64,000 bases of DNA from JAISGQ01 sp964500965 (GCA_964500965.1 CAZCQZ010000001.1:62001-126000); one strand, 5' to 3'; counted from the stretch's first letter, positions 6,929-17,284 are shown. The notes: generated by a model not told the origin, from the letters alone. Translations and numbers: made by a program.

Positions 6929-8182
6929 TTACTTTCTTTTAATATCCGCTCCCAGTGCCGCAAGGTCTGCATCAAGAGATTCATAGCCTCTGTCAAGATG
7001 ACGAAGCCCCCCTACCACTGTAGTACCCTCTGCCGCAAGGCCTGCTATAATCAATGCCGCCGAGCCGCGTAAATCGGTGGAATCCACCTGTGCTCCGAAT
7101 AGTCTCGGCACTCCGTCCACAACGGCTACTCTGCCCTCTGTTTTTATCTTTGCCCCCAAACGGCAAAGCTCCCATATATGTTTGAATCGGTTATCGAATA
7201 TCGTTTCCACAAATACGCTTGTTCCGCGAGCAACCGTAGTCATAGCCATGATAATTGCCTGCACGTCTGTGGGGAATCCCGGATATGGCATGGTTCTTAT
7301 AAATTTGTTCGGGGCAAGATAGCCCGGTGCTGTCAGCTCCAGCTCGTTTTCGGACATTCGCAGAACACAGCCGGCTTCCTCAAAAACGGAAAGTACCGGG
7401 CTGAGGTGGTCGGTGCACACGCCCTCCAGAGTAATTTTACCCTTTGTTATCGCCGCGGCGGTCATAAACGTTGTCGCCTCAATGCGGTCGGGAATGACCG
7501 TATGACTGTGCGAATGCAGTTTTTCAACTCCCTCCACCGTAACTCTGCCGCAACCTGCGCCGCTGATTTTCGCTCCGCAGGAATTTAAAAAATCGGCAAG
7601 GTCGGTTATTTCAGGCTCTCTTGCTGCGTTGGTTATTACCGTAGTTCCCTTTGCGGTAGACGCGGCAATTATTATATTTTCGGTCGCTCCTACACTGGGA
7701 AAACTGAGGTTCACCGTCGCTCCGTGCAATCCGCCGGGTGCTTCGCACAGTATTTTTCCATGCTTTTCCTCGATTTGCGCACCCATTTTGCGCAACGCGG
7801 AAAGATGCAGGTCAATAGGTCGCGGACCAAGCTCACAGCCGCCGGGCATTGTCAGCTCCGCTTCACCGAAGCGTGCCAGTATCGCGCCTAAAAAACATAT
7901 TGACGAGCGCATTTCACGCATGAGATTTTCGGGAATATTAAACCTCTCCGGTTGTGCCGAATCCACAATCACCGTACTGCCCTCTGTACTCACCTTACAG
8001 CCCAGATATTCAAGTATTTTTGAAGCGGCTTTCACATCGGAAAGCTGCGGACAGTTGTGTATGTAACATTCTCCTCTTGCGGCAAGAGTTGCAGCAAGTA
8101 TCGGAAGCGCGGCATTTTTTGCTCCGTGAGGTCTGACTTTCCCCGACAGTCTGCGTCCTCCGTGAATTATCATTTCCGACAT
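6929..8182 (-). CDS. murA: UDP-N-acetylglucosamine 1-carboxyvinyltransferase
   Basis: This is a 417-residue cytosolic enzyme that transfers enolpyruvate from PEP to UDP-GlcNAc, the first committed step of peptidoglycan precursor synthesis. The N-terminal G-A-K-N-A-A-L-P (residues 20-27) binds substrate. The catalytic, fosfomycin-reactive Cys116 lies in MPGGCELGPRPIDLH, so fosfomycin sensitivity at the enzyme level is expected. ATG 8182 is preferred to an upstream TTG at 8200 because GAAAGGG lies 9 bases before it. It sits inside the dcw cluster between murG and divIB, as in many Clostridia. Confidence 0.97.
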   Translation of the reverse strand: MSEMIIHGGRRLSGKVRPHGAKNAALPILAATLAARGECYIHNCPQLSDVKAASKILEYLGCKVSTEGSTVIVDSAQPERFNIPENLMREMRSSICFLGAILARFGEAELTMPGGCELGPRPIDLHLSALRKMGAQIEEKHGKILCEAPGGLHGATVNLSFPSVGATENIIIAASTAKGTTVITNAAREPEITDLADFLNSCGAKISGAGCGRVTVEGVEKLHSHSHTVIPDRIEATTFMTAAAITKGKITLEGVCTDHLSPVLSVFEEAGCVLRMSENELELTAPGYLAPNKFIRTMPYPGFPTDVQAIIMAMTTVARGTSVFVETIFDNRFKHIWELCRLGAKIKTEGRVAVVDGVPRLFGAQVDSTDLRGSAALIIAGLAAEGTTVVGGLRHLDRGYESLDADLAALGADIKRK

Positions 8183-8252
8183 GGACACGCACCCTTTCAA
8201 ACAGCATTTGTACCATCATACTATGTTGAAAAGGTGTTTTGGGTGCATCGGG

Positions 8253-9368
8253 TTATTTTGCGTATTTAATTACTATTTCGTAAATTCTGGCGCAGGCATC
8301 GGTTATTGCAAGCTTCTTTGCATTTTCGCCCATAAGATGAAGCTTCTCCCTGTCGGAAGCAAGGTCATCAATTTCCTCCATGAGCTTCTCGTAGTTAAGC
8401 TCGCTTTCCACAATACACTTAGCGGCATGTCTGTTTACGAGTGCCATTGCGTTGTAGTATTGGTGATTTTCCGCGACATTCGGTGAGGGGATAAGGATTG
8501 ACGGCTTTCCCTGTGCCTCGATTTCCGAAAGTGTCATAGAGCCTGAACGACAAATCACCAAGTCCACCGCCGCAAGCACACGGGGCATATCGTTTATGTA
8601 TTCGCGCACATCAAGGTTATCGCACTTTTCAAGGTCGATGCCCTCGGAGGCAAGGGTTTCAGGTACAAACGAGCCGTACTGACCGTAGCCGTGGATATGG
8701 TTATATTTTCCGTCCTTTGCGCTGCGTTTAAGAAGTCCCAGCATGGATTCGTTAATTGTACGTGCTCCCAGCGAGCCGCCGAAAGACAGGATAAGAGGTC
8801 TGTCATCAACGCCCAGCTCGCGCCGTGCCTGCTCCCTGTCATAGGTAAGCATCTCTGAACGAATCGGGTTTCCCGTAACCACAAACTCACGGGCATCCTT
8901 TATGCGCTTTTGAGCGTCCTCAACTGCTACCATTACGCATTTTGCATCGGGTGCGAGCATTTTTGTGGTCATTCCGGGAAATGCATTTGATTCGTGGATA
9001 ATCACAGGCACACCCATTTTTGCCGCTTTTCTGAGTATGGGACCTGCAACATAACCCCCTGTGCCTATGGCAATATCGGGCTTGAATTTCTCGATTATCT
9101 CCTTTGCGCGCTTTGACGAATTGGCAAGATACCACGCCGCCTGTGCGTTGCGCTTGACGTTTGTGAGGGAAATCTTTCTCTGGAAGCCCGCAACTTTCAT
9201 GCTTTCAAAGCTGTACCCCTGTGCCGGCACGAGCTTTGCTTCCATGCCCCAAGGCGTACCTACAAAAAGTATTTCAGCATCGGGCTGCTGTTCTTTTATA
9301 TAACCTGCAATCGCAATTGCCGGGTTAATATGTCCGGCTGTACCGCCGCCTGCCAGTAATACTCTCAT
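8253..9368 (-). CDS. murG: undecaprenyl-PP-MurNAc-pentapeptide GlcNAc transferase
   Basis: This is a 371-residue peripheral membrane GT28 glycosyltransferase that makes lipid II from lipid I and UDP-GlcNAc. The N-terminal LLAGGGTAGHINPAIAIA (residues 4-21) is the diagnostic glycine-rich/GHxxPA motif. GTGGYVAGP and LSFGGSLGARTIN are the other family G-loops, and IEAQGKPSILIPSP contains the conserved acceptor-side region. AAAGGTGG precedes ATG 9368. It follows ftsW by 40 bases. Confidence 0.97.
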   Translation of the reverse strand: MRVLLAGGGTAGHINPAIAIAGYIKEQQPDAEILFVGTPWGMEAKLVPAQGYSFESMKVAGFQRKISLTNVKRNAQAAWYLANSSKRAKEIIEKFKPDIAIGTGGYVAGPILRKAAKMGVPVIIHESNAFPGMTTKMLAPDAKCVMVAVEDAQKRIKDAREFVVTGNPIRSEMLTYDREQARRELGVDDRPLILSFGGSLGARTINESMLGLLKRSAKDGKYNHIHGYGQYGSFVPETLASEGIDLEKCDNLDVREYINDMPRVLAAVDLVICRSGSMTLSEIEAQGKPSILIPSPNVAENHQYYNAMALVNRHAAKCIVESELNYEKLMEEIDDLASDREKLHLMGENAKKLAITDACARIYEIVIKYAK

Positions 9369-9408
9369 ATTATATAACCACCTTTTATCTACTCCATTGC
9401 TCCGTTAA

Positions 9409-10656
9409 TCAGAGCATGGCTTTATTTGCAGCTCCCCGGCTGACCGACAGGAGCAAACCTACAGAAATCAACAGCATGACAAGTGCCGTTCCTCCGTACG
9501 AGAAAAACGGCAGGCTTATGCCGGTATTCGGCAGTACTCTTGTCACTACCGAAATATTGAGAAGCGTTTGCCACGCAACCTGCGCAACTACTCCCACTCC
9601 CAGCAGGCGTGCAAAACGGTCGGGGTTTGACATGCTGACGACCAGTCCGCGCCATACGAATACGGCAAACATCAGTATTATCACAACCGCTCCGACAAAG
9701 CCCAGTTCTTCACCGATTACCGCAAAGATAAAGTCATTTTGCGGCTCGGAAATATACAGATATTTCTGCCTGGAATTTCCCAGGCCCTGACCCAACAAGC
9801 CTCCCAATGCCAGTGCATAGTGAGCCTGAATGTTCTGCCAGCCCTCGCTAAGTCCGTTGCTTCCGTCATTATAAGGGTCTTTCCACACGGTAATACGCAT
9901 TTTCATATAATCCGTGCCGAATATTACTATCGCGCCTAAAACGACGGCTACGGCAACAATCACCACAATCCACTTTTTCGGTGTGCCGCCTACAAACATA
10001 AGCGTTATGGCAATGAGACACATAAGCACAAAGCAGGAAAGGTGAGTTTCTACGACAGTCAATCCGGCAATGATGATAATGACCGGCGCACATCTCAGCA
10101 CTCCGTACCTCAAACTCTGCACTCGCCATGAGTTTTTCGACAAATACTTCGCAAGATAAACAATTATCGCAAGCTTTCCTATTTCGGAGGGCTGAAAAGA
10201 AAATCCGCCTATTCTTATCCATCTTTTCTGTCCCTCATTCGACACAACCAGCACTAAAAAGAGCAGAATCACCGCTGTTGCGACGATATACTTCGATGCC
10301 CGTTTAATAAACCACATGGGAAGAAGCGATGCAATCAGCATGGCAATAATACCGAAAATCGCAAACAGTGCCTGTCTTCTGAGATAATAGGTACTGTCTC
10401 CGTTTTGATAATACTCGGCATAGTCATAGCTGGCTGAATACATCATCAGTACGCCCACTGCCAACAGCAACATGGTTATCACCAACGTCCAGATGTCAAA
10501 GCCCATGCTCCTGTCGGTTGCGGTTATATACATCTGGCTCACAAGCAGTTTGAAGCGTTCTTTGAAGCTCAGCTTTGCAATCTCCTCGTCTATGCTGCTG
10601 CCCGATTCTTTTCTGCCGCCCATTCTGAGCGTCTTTGTTCTTTCCTGTGCTGTCAT
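9409..10656 (-). CDS. ftsW: FtsW/SpoVE-type lipid II polymerase (SEDS)
   Basis: This is a 415-residue polytopic membrane protein of the SEDS family, which polymerises lipid II into septal glycan strands with a partner class B PBP. About ten helices follow a 50-residue cytoplasmic N-terminus. Family motifs are KRWIRIGGFSFQPSEIGKLA, ETHLSCFVL (in the region carrying the catalytic Asp/Glu loop), NDFIFAVIGEELGF and LPNTGISLPFFSYGGTALV. The partner FtsI is encoded in the same cluster. In spore formers a dcw-located copy may instead be the sporulation paralogue SpoVE; sequence alone does not separate them here. AAGGAAGGG precedes the ATG. Confidence 0.93.
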   Translation of the reverse strand: MTAQERTKTLRMGGRKESGSSIDEEIAKLSFKERFKLLVSQMYITATDRSMGFDIWTLVITMLLLAVGVLMMYSASYDYAEYYQNGDSTYYLRRQALFAIFGIIAMLIASLLPMWFIKRASKYIVATAVILLFLVLVVSNEGQKRWIRIGGFSFQPSEIGKLAIIVYLAKYLSKNSWRVQSLRYGVLRCAPVIIIIAGLTVVETHLSCFVLMCLIAITLMFVGGTPKKWIVVIVAVAVVLGAIVIFGTDYMKMRITVWKDPYNDGSNGLSEGWQNIQAHYALALGGLLGQGLGNSRQKYLYISEPQNDFIFAVIGEELGFVGAVVIILMFAVFVWRGLVVSMSNPDRFARLLGVGVVAQVAWQTLLNISVVTRVLPNTGISLPFFSYGGTALVMLLISVGLLLSVSRGAANKAML

Positions 10657-10692
10657 TATCGTTCCCTTCCTTTCGTTTTTATGTTTTTACTT

Positions 10693-11715
10693 CTAGCCCA
10701 AAGCGGTCAGTAAACATGCAATTCCGCCGCCGATAATCGTAACGATGCTGAATACGGTAACAATTTTCACTTCCGACCAGCCGCTCATTTCAAAGCTGTG
10801 ATGTATCGGGGTCATTTTGAATATTCGCTTTCCGTGTGTAAGCTTAAAATACGTAGTCTGTATCATAACCGAGCCGGTTTCGCACAGATATATTATACCC
10901 ACAAGCGGAATGAGTATGGGCATATCACAGGCAAAGGCAACTGCGCAGAACATGCCGCCGAGATATAATGAACCTGTATCACCCATGAAAACCTTTGCCG
11001 GATAGAAGTTCCAGATGAGGAATCCGAGACAGCCGCCTGCAACGGCTGCCGCCCAAATGCCTACATGGAACATACCGTGCATTACCGCTATGAGCATAAA
11101 GCACAGCAAGGCAAAAAAGGTTACCGAACCGCAAAGTCCGTCAATACCGTCGGTCAGATTCACCGCATTTACAAAACCGACAATCATAACAAGAGCAATG
11201 ATATAAAACCATATGCCCAGCTCGACATTTCCGACAAAAGGTATGTAGGTGCTTCCCGCTCCCTTTTCGGCAATTCCCATAGCCGCAAGATAACCGCCGG
11301 CAGACAGAAATTGCATTGCAAATTTCTGCTTGACCGTCAAACCTGTGTTTTCCTTGTGCTTTATGCTTATATAATCATCAAGGAAGCCCATGACTCCGCA
11401 CAAAAGCCCGAACACTATACCTGCCCAGAATTTTACGCCCTGAACAGTATTCATGCTATAGGTCTTCGCCATCACGAAGAATCCCGGCACACACAGTGCT
11501 ACGGCAACGGTAATACCGCCTATAAACATTATACCGCCCATAGTGGGTGTGCCCTGTTTCTTTTGGTGCCACGTCGGTCCGATTTCCTTAATGGTCTGAC
11601 CGAATTTCAGCTTTGTAAGCCAGGGAATAAGCATTTTTCCCAATATCGCCGATACTCCGAAAGCTATGGCTGCCGCCGCTACGCTCATTATCGCATAAGC
11701 ACTGGTTGCCGACAT
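10693..11715 (-). CDS. mraY: phospho-MurNAc-pentapeptide transferase
   Basis: This is a 340-residue polytopic integral membrane enzyme that loads MurNAc-pentapeptide from UDP onto undecaprenyl phosphate to form lipid I. The signatures are GTPTMGGIMF (residues 55-64), the Asp pair in GFLDDYISI, NLTDGIDGL, and FMGDTGSLYLGG with the catalytic Asp; the C-terminal histidines TPIHHSFEM complete the active site. It is followed directly by ftsW, with no murD between them as would be common. AAGGAC lies 7-8 bases before the start. Confidence 0.97.
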   Translation of the reverse strand: MSATSAYAIMSVAAAAIAFGVSAILGKMLIPWLTKLKFGQTIKEIGPTWHQKKQGTPTMGGIMFIGGITVAVALCVPGFFVMAKTYSMNTVQGVKFWAGIVFGLLCGVMGFLDDYISIKHKENTGLTVKQKFAMQFLSAGGYLAAMGIAEKGAGSTYIPFVGNVELGIWFYIIALVMIVGFVNAVNLTDGIDGLCGSVTFFALLCFMLIAVMHGMFHVGIWAAAVAGGCLGFLIWNFYPAKVFMGDTGSLYLGGMFCAVAFACDMPILIPLVGIIYLCETGSVMIQTTYFKLTHGKRIFKMTPIHHSFEMSGWSEVKIVTVFSIVTIIGGGIACLLTALG

Positions 11716-11754
11716 ATTTATCCGTCCTTTGCAATTATTTTTGGCGTGTATACA

Positions 11755-13119
11755 TCAGAGAGCTTCTCTCAGCTTCTCTATAACCTGTTCAAGTTGTACG
11801 CTGCGGCTGGCTTTGAACAACACCGCATCGCCTGCTTCAATCGTTTCTGCCAATGCTGCGGCAAGAGATTCTCTATCCGCAAAAAGCCTTGTGTTTCCGT
11901 CTGCGGTAAGCTTTGAAGCCCCTTTTATATAGCAGGCGGCATTTTCTCCGCCTACAGCCCAGAGCATATCCACTCCGCATTTATCCGCCCATTCTCCGCA
12001 AAGCGTATGTCCCTTTGTTCCGTAATCGCCAAGCTCCATCATCTCGCCCAGCACCGCTATTCTTCTGCCCGTGCATTTCAGCGATGTCAGCACGCTCATG
12101 GAAGCCTTTATGGAGTCGGGGCTTGCGTTGTAGCAATCCTCAATAAAGGTTATTCCTTTATAGTCAACTATCTTCTGTCTCATTCCCGACGGAACATAAT
12201 CTTCAAGTCCTGCCAGGCACTGCTCATCGGTAAGACCGAGTATTCTGCCCACGGCATAAGCGGCAAGTGCATTATATACATTATGTCTGCCTACAGCCGG
12301 TATTCTGACAAAAGAAAACTCTCCCTGCCAGCAAAGTGAAAACTCCATACCGTTATCGGTCTGTACTATGTTTTTCGCACAGCAATCGGCATTATTCTCT
12401 ATTCCGTAGGTTATTACCGGGTTTTCAATCCGCTCTTTTGCGCTCATAAGCATATCGTCATCGGCATTGAGCAGAAGCGGTGCATCTTTTTCCATACCCT
12501 CAAGTATTTCAAGCTTTGCCTGCAAAATACCTTCTCGGCTTTTGAGATTTTCAATATGAGCCACACCGATATTCGTAATAATTCCCACTGTGGGACGGGC
12601 TATTCTTGTAAGACGTGATATTTCTCCCAGATTATTCATGCCCATTTCGAGCACTGCCGCCGTGTGCTTTTCTTCAAGCTGAAGGCACATTCTGGGAAGT
12701 CCGATGTCGTTATTAAGATTTCCCTGAGTTGCAAGCACCTCGTACTTTTTGCGCAGGACTGCCGCGACCATTTCCTTTGTAGTCGTCTTTCCTACCGAGC
12801 CCGTAAGCCCGACAACCGGGATATTTTTCTTTCCTCTGTAGTATGCCGCAAGGTCGATAAGCGCCTGTCTTGTGTCATCAACCTTAATAACAGGGCATTT
12901 GATTCCCTCCGTTTCACGGCTTACCATTACGCACGCCGCGCCGTTTTCGGAAGCCTGTGCCGCAAAATCGTTGCCGTCAAACCTGTCTCCCTTTATGGCT
13001 ATATACAGACAGCCCTTTGTGGCTGCACGGCTGTCAATCACAACGTCTGTATACTGTGCATCGGCTGAATATTCGCCGCCCGTTGCCGCCGCAGTTTCGC
13101 TTGCAGTCATCAACATCAT
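11755..13119 (-). CDS. murF: UDP-MurNAc-tripeptide:D-Ala-D-Ala ligase
   Basis: This is a 454-residue Mur ligase that adds D-Ala-D-Ala to complete the UDP-MurNAc-pentapeptide. The N-terminal domain has VIDSRAATKGCLYIAIKGDRFDG in segments, the ATP loop is G-S-V-G-K-T-T-T, and the central domain carries ITNIGVAHIEN. The C-terminal domain carries EDCYNASPDSIKASM and VLGEMMELG. GGAGGAAAAG lies before ATG 13119 within the end of murE; only one base separates the two genes, so they are translated in close coupling. Confidence 0.96.
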   Translation of the reverse strand: MMLMTASETAAATGGEYSADAQYTDVVIDSRAATKGCLYIAIKGDRFDGNDFAAQASENGAACVMVSRETEGIKCPVIKVDDTRQALIDLAAYYRGKKNIPVVGLTGSVGKTTTKEMVAAVLRKKYEVLATQGNLNNDIGLPRMCLQLEEKHTAAVLEMGMNNLGEISRLTRIARPTVGIITNIGVAHIENLKSREGILQAKLEILEGMEKDAPLLLNADDDMLMSAKERIENPVITYGIENNADCCAKNIVQTDNGMEFSLCWQGEFSFVRIPAVGRHNVYNALAAYAVGRILGLTDEQCLAGLEDYVPSGMRQKIVDYKGITFIEDCYNASPDSIKASMSVLTSLKCTGRRIAVLGEMMELGDYGTKGHTLCGEWADKCGVDMLWAVGGENAACYIKGASKLTADGNTRLFADRESLAAALAETIEAGDAVLFKASRSVQLEQVIEKLREAL

Positions 13120-13120
13120 T

Positions 13121-14581
13121 TTACTTTTCCTCCGCGCTCAGCTTTTCAAACACCTGCGCAAGTATCTCGCGCTCATCGAAATGGTGCTTCGTCTTTCCGA
13201 TTATCTGGTAATCCTCATGTCCCTTACCTGCCAGGACGATAACATCGTTTTCACGCGCGTTGCGCACCGCATATTCAATGGCATCGCGACGGTTTTCGAT
13301 TACCGTATACGGGGTATCGTGCTCTTTAACACCCGGCAGAATTTGCTCTATAATACTCATCGGCTCCTCTGTTCTGGGATTATCGGAGGTGACAATCACA
13401 AAATCCGCAAGCCTTGCGGCAGTCTCGCCCATAATAGGTCTTTTCAGAGGATCTCTGTCACCGCCGCAGCCTATGAGAATAACCAGTCTTCCGTTTTTAT
13501 TCATAACCGCACGCATCGCCGTCAAAATATTCGCCACTCCGTCCGGCGCGTGGGCATAGTCGATTATCACGGTGTACGGCTTATCGGTGGGGTAAACCTC
13601 CGCTCTGCCCTTTACGCCTCGGCAGGTTGAAAGAGCTTCAAGTGCCACCGGGAACGGTATTCCCACATTCAGCGCACAGCAGAAAGCCGAAAGCGCGTTA
13701 TGCACCGAAAACTCACCGGGGATAGGTATGCTTGCCTTACCGCTCATGCCCTTAAAGGTCACATCGAAGCTGACGCCGTCAGCCCGGTATTCAACATTCG
13801 TTGCTCTGCATTCCGCCTTGGGATTGTTAACTCCGTATTTTATACTGCGCACATTGTCGGGCAACACTATCTTCCGGCACCATTCATCGTCCATATTCAG
13901 AGAGGTGGCGCGGCTCATATTGAATATACGGCATTTAACCGCAAAATAGCGTTCCATTGTTCCGTGAACGTCAAGGTGATCCTGAGTGAGATTTGTAAAA
14001 CAGCTTGTTTCAAATTTAAGTCCCGCAACTCTGCCCTGCTCTATCGCCTGTGAGGAAACCTCCATAAGGCAGAAATCGCATTTTGCATCGCGCATCTTCG
14101 CAAACATTCCGTGAAGCTCAAAGGTTTCGGGTGTAGTATACTCGGTCGGGATTACCTCATCGCCTATCATATTGCAGATTGTTCCGATTAGTCCGACCTT
14201 GTAGCCGCTTTTTTCAAGAACGTTTTTCAAAATGTAGGTAGTCGATGTTTTGCCGTTTGTTCCTGTCACACCAACGAGGCGAAGCTTTGCAAGGGGATTG
14301 CCATACCAGTTTTCGCTTATAGTCGCAAAGGCGCTGAGGGTATCGCGCACCCATACTTTCTGCGGCAAATCCAGCTCCTGCTCACACAGTATCGCCGCCG
14401 CCCCTGCTTCTGCCGCCGCCTGTGCATAATCGTGACCGTCCGAACGCATTCCTTTTATGCACACAAACATGCAGCCGGGCGTAACCTTGCGTGAATCGGA
14501 GGTTATTCCGGTAATCTCAACATTTTTCAAATCAAGCTTCGTATCGCAGGCAAGCCCTGCAAGAAGATTGTATAAAAGCAT
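13121..14581 (-). CDS. murE: UDP-MurNAc-L-Ala-D-Glu:meso-diaminopimelate ligase
   Basis: This is a 486-residue Mur ligase that adds the third stem-peptide residue. The ATP loop G-T-N-G-K-T is at residues 107-112; the region with NLTQDHLDVHGTMERYF carries the carbamylated-Lys context. The amino-acid pocket motif D-N-P-R lies at about 400-403, which in this family specifies meso-diaminopimelate rather than lysine, so DAP-type peptidoglycan is predicted. It follows ftsI by 117 bases, a stretch without other genes. The start at 14581 (MLLYNLLAG) was chosen by alignment to family N-termini; the ribosome site is weak. Confidence 0.96.
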   Translation of the reverse strand: MLLYNLLAGLACDTKLDLKNVEITGITSDSRKVTPGCMFVCIKGMRSDGHDYAQAAAEAGAAAILCEQELDLPQKVWVRDTLSAFATISENWYGNPLAKLRLVGVTGTNGKTSTTYILKNVLEKSGYKVGLIGTICNMIGDEVIPTEYTTPETFELHGMFAKMRDAKCDFCLMEVSSQAIEQGRVAGLKFETSCFTNLTQDHLDVHGTMERYFAVKCRIFNMSRATSLNMDDEWCRKIVLPDNVRSIKYGVNNPKAECRATNVEYRADGVSFDVTFKGMSGKASIPIPGEFSVHNALSAFCCALNVGIPFPVALEALSTCRGVKGRAEVYPTDKPYTVIIDYAHAPDGVANILTAMRAVMNKNGRLVILIGCGGDRDPLKRPIMGETAARLADFVIVTSDNPRTEEPMSIIEQILPGVKEHDTPYTVIENRRDAIEYAVRNARENDVIVLAGKGHEDYQIIGKTKHHFDEREILAQVFEKLSAEEK

Positions 14582-14698
14582 TTATATCCACTGCTTTCCG
14601 ATTATTTTTGCCCGGTGTCGGTCATCGACCGACACCGCGCCGCTTAACAGATGAATTATACTATATATTGTCTGTAAACGCAAGGAAAATCAGCACAT

Positions 14699-17284
14699 TT
14701 AGTCGTACAGTCCGCCCTCGATAAACTCGACGGTTATTACCGTGCCCTGGGCAACCTTTTCTCCAGCTTCAAGAGACTGACCTACCACAAGACCTGCGGT
14801 GCTGTTGTAGCCTGTTCCGGCGTAGCGGATATTCAGATTCGCATTTGTAACCGCTCTGTTCGCCTGTGAGGGTGACATTCCCGATAAATCCGGAACGGTT
14901 GTCATTTTCAGCCACGGTGTTGTGTTTTCATCGCTTGCGTTTTCCGACGCTTCCGCCTTTTCCGTGTCGCTGAGCGCATAGAGCACAACTGTGCTTCCTT
15001 TCGGAACGCTCTGACCTTCTCTGGGTATCTGCGCCGTTATTGTATCTCCGGAGCCTATAACTCTGCTTTTAAGCTCTTTGTCTTTCAAAAGCTCCTTTGC
15101 TTCACTTATTGTACGTCCTACCGTGTTCGGGGTCTGAACGTCAAGCAGTTCCACGTCCTGCGTACTGTAAATCGTATCAATTCCCAGATACGGCAAAACG
15201 TTGCTAAGCACAGTACGGCAAACCGGTGCGGCAATCGTACCGCCCGTATGTGCCGCCCCGTGAGGCTCATCAAGAAGCACCAGCATGACTATTTCCGGGT
15301 CATCGCTGGGAGCTATGGCGCAATACGATGCGATATATGACTTTACACCCGTTTCCGCCTGCTCCTGAATTTTTTCCGATGTACCGGTTTTGCCGCCTAT
15401 GCGATACCCTGCGATATATCCGTTCTTGGCAGTACCGCCGCTGACGGTCTGCTCAAGCATGGAGTTTACGGCTTTTGATGTACTTTCGGCTATTACCTGT
15501 CTCTTGGCAGTGTACTCGATGCGTTCCACTATATTGCCCTCGCTGTCCAGTATCTGGCTGACAACATGAGGCTGCACCAGATAGCCGCCGTTTGCCACAG
15601 CCGATATAGCCGTTGCCATTTGTATGGGAGTCACCTTAAAGCTCTGTCCGAAAGAGCACACCGCAAGGGTATCCGATTCCTTTTCAAGTACTTTGACGCT
15701 GTGCATGATACCGCTGGCTTCGGCAGGCAGGTCTATACCCGTTTTCTCGGTAAGTCCGAATGCGGTGAAATACTGATAGAATCTTTCCGCGCCTATTCTG
15801 CTTGCAAGCTCCATAAACACCGGGTTGCACGAGTTCATCATGCCCTTTGTCAGACTCTCGCTGCCGTGTCCGTAAGTAGACGCGCATCGGATTTTTCTGC
15901 CGTTTACAACAGTATAGCCCCTGCAATAAAAGCTGGAATTGAGATTTGCCACGCCCTCCTCCAGTGCCGCAGACATGGTTATGGGCTTGAACACCGAGCC
16001 CGGCTCGTATGCGTCCGTTATGCACTTGTTTTTCCACTGTTCTTCCTGCGCGGCTTTCCGTGCTTCGTTCCTCTTATCTTTGTCACTTATTGCTTCTACC
16101 TTTGCGGCAGTGCGTTCGTCTTCAATTTCCTGAAAATTTGCCGGGTCATAGTCCGGAATAGTTGCCATTGCAAGAATTTCACCGGTATTAACATTCATGA
16201 TTATGCCGCAGGCTCGATTGCGGACGTCATTATCCTTAACCGCCTGCCTGAGGGCATCTTCAAGCCATGCCTGTATATTCTGGTCTATAGTCAGCACAAG
16301 GCTGTTACCGTCCTGGGCATCTATCATTTTTTTGTTGCCGTAGGGCATTGCGGTATCCGCTTTGGCATCGGTTGCCACTATCTGTCTGCCCGGCACTCCG
16401 CTGAGAGTTTCCTCATACTGCATTTCAAGCCCTGCCACGCCTATGCCGTCATAGTTTACAAAGCCCAGTACCGTTGATGCAAGATTGGTGTTTGAGCTTG
16501 CGTAATATCGCTCTGTCTCCTGCGTCATATATACGGCACTTGTAATCCGCTTTCCCTTTTCATCTGTCAAAAAGGCTTCTATGGCATCTTTTTTTGTCTT
16601 ATCCGCCATTTTACTGAGAGAAATATCGGAGCTGTTAAGCTTCAATCTTTCGTATATGTATTCTTCGTCCAGCTCCAAAACCTCAGCAAGCATCTGCACT
16701 ACCGAATCCTTTATTTCTTCGTCCAGCGCCGCTTTTTTTATCCACACTCTCCATGCGGTTCTGCTCTGCACAAGAGTCTGCATATTGGAATCGTAAATCG
16801 TTCCGCGCTTTGCTTTTATTTCCGAATCTCTATACTGCTGTTCGACTGCCTTTTGCTGCCAGCCCTCTCTGTCAAATATCTGGTTTTTGGCAAGTGCGAA
16901 TATCGGGAAAACGGCAAGTATCGCCAAAATCAAAACCAGTATTACGCCTCTGCTTCTCATTGCGGAATCAGAATATTTGGGGATTTTTTTCTTCTTTCTT
17001 TTTTTCAGATTTAGCTTTTTTCTAATACCGTCTTCAAATGAATCCATCAGATTGTCAATCCAATCTTCGCCGTTCGCGGATTTTCTTGTTCCCTCCGCAG
17101 CCGCACGTTCACGCCCCGGTCTTTCTCCCCTTTGCGGCATCGCATTTTGCCATTCCTCCGAAACGCTGTTTTTTGTTGCCGAGGTACGTTTTCCGCCGTT
17201 GTTATAGCTTCTGTCATGACTGCGCCTGCCCTGTGTCCCGGTGTGTGAATCGCGTCTTTTCCTTTCGCTGTCTCTTTCCGACAT
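14699..17284 (-). CDS. ftsI: class B penicillin-binding protein with PASTA domains (FtsI/PBP2B/SpoVD type)
   Basis: This is an 861-residue septal transpeptidase. Residues 1-110 form an unusually long Arg/Ser/Gly-rich cytoplasmic tail; the membrane helix is at about 113-132, then the PBP dimerisation domain. The transpeptidase centres are S430-x-x-K433 (SVFK), S485-C-N487 and K632-T-G634. Two PASTA domains occupy roughly 712-775 and 795-860. It cross-links septal peptidoglycan together with FtsW. The PASTA tail is typical of Firmicutes PBP2x/SpoVD; the dedicated sporulation role of SpoVD cannot be told apart from the vegetative role here. GGGAGG precedes the ATG by 9-10 bases. Confidence 0.95.
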   Translation of the reverse strand: MSERDSERKRRDSHTGTQGRRSHDRSYNNGGKRTSATKNSVSEEWQNAMPQRGERPGRERAAAEGTRKSANGEDWIDNLMDSFEDGIRKKLNLKKRKKKKIPKYSDSAMRSRGVILVLILAILAVFPIFALAKNQIFDREGWQQKAVEQQYRDSEIKAKRGTIYDSNMQTLVQSRTAWRVWIKKAALDEEIKDSVVQMLAEVLELDEEYIYERLKLNSSDISLSKMADKTKKDAIEAFLTDEKGKRITSAVYMTQETERYYASSNTNLASTVLGFVNYDGIGVAGLEMQYEETLSGVPGRQIVATDAKADTAMPYGNKKMIDAQDGNSLVLTIDQNIQAWLEDALRQAVKDNDVRNRACGIIMNVNTGEILAMATIPDYDPANFQEIEDERTAAKVEAISDKDKRNEARKAAQEEQWKNKCITDAYEPGSVFKPITMSAALEEGVANLNSSFYCRGYTVVNGRKIRCASTYGHGSESLTKGMMNSCNPVFMELASRIGAERFYQYFTAFGLTEKTGIDLPAEASGIMHSVKVLEKESDTLAVCSFGQSFKVTPIQMATAISAVANGGYLVQPHVVSQILDSEGNIVERIEYTAKRQVIAESTSKAVNSMLEQTVSGGTAKNGYIAGYRIGGKTGTSEKIQEQAETGVKSYIASYCAIAPSDDPEIVMLVLLDEPHGAAHTGGTIAAPVCRTVLSNVLPYLGIDTIYSTQDVELLDVQTPNTVGRTISEAKELLKDKELKSRVIGSGDTITAQIPREGQSVPKGSTVVLYALSDTEKAEASENASDENTTPWLKMTTVPDLSGMSPSQANRAVTNANLNIRYAGTGYNSTAGLVVGQSLEAGEKVAQGTVITVEFIEGGLYD

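Noticed and set aside
13121..14581. MurE as a lysine-adding enzyme.
   Set aside because: The pocket motif is D-N-P-R, which is the diaminopimelate form.
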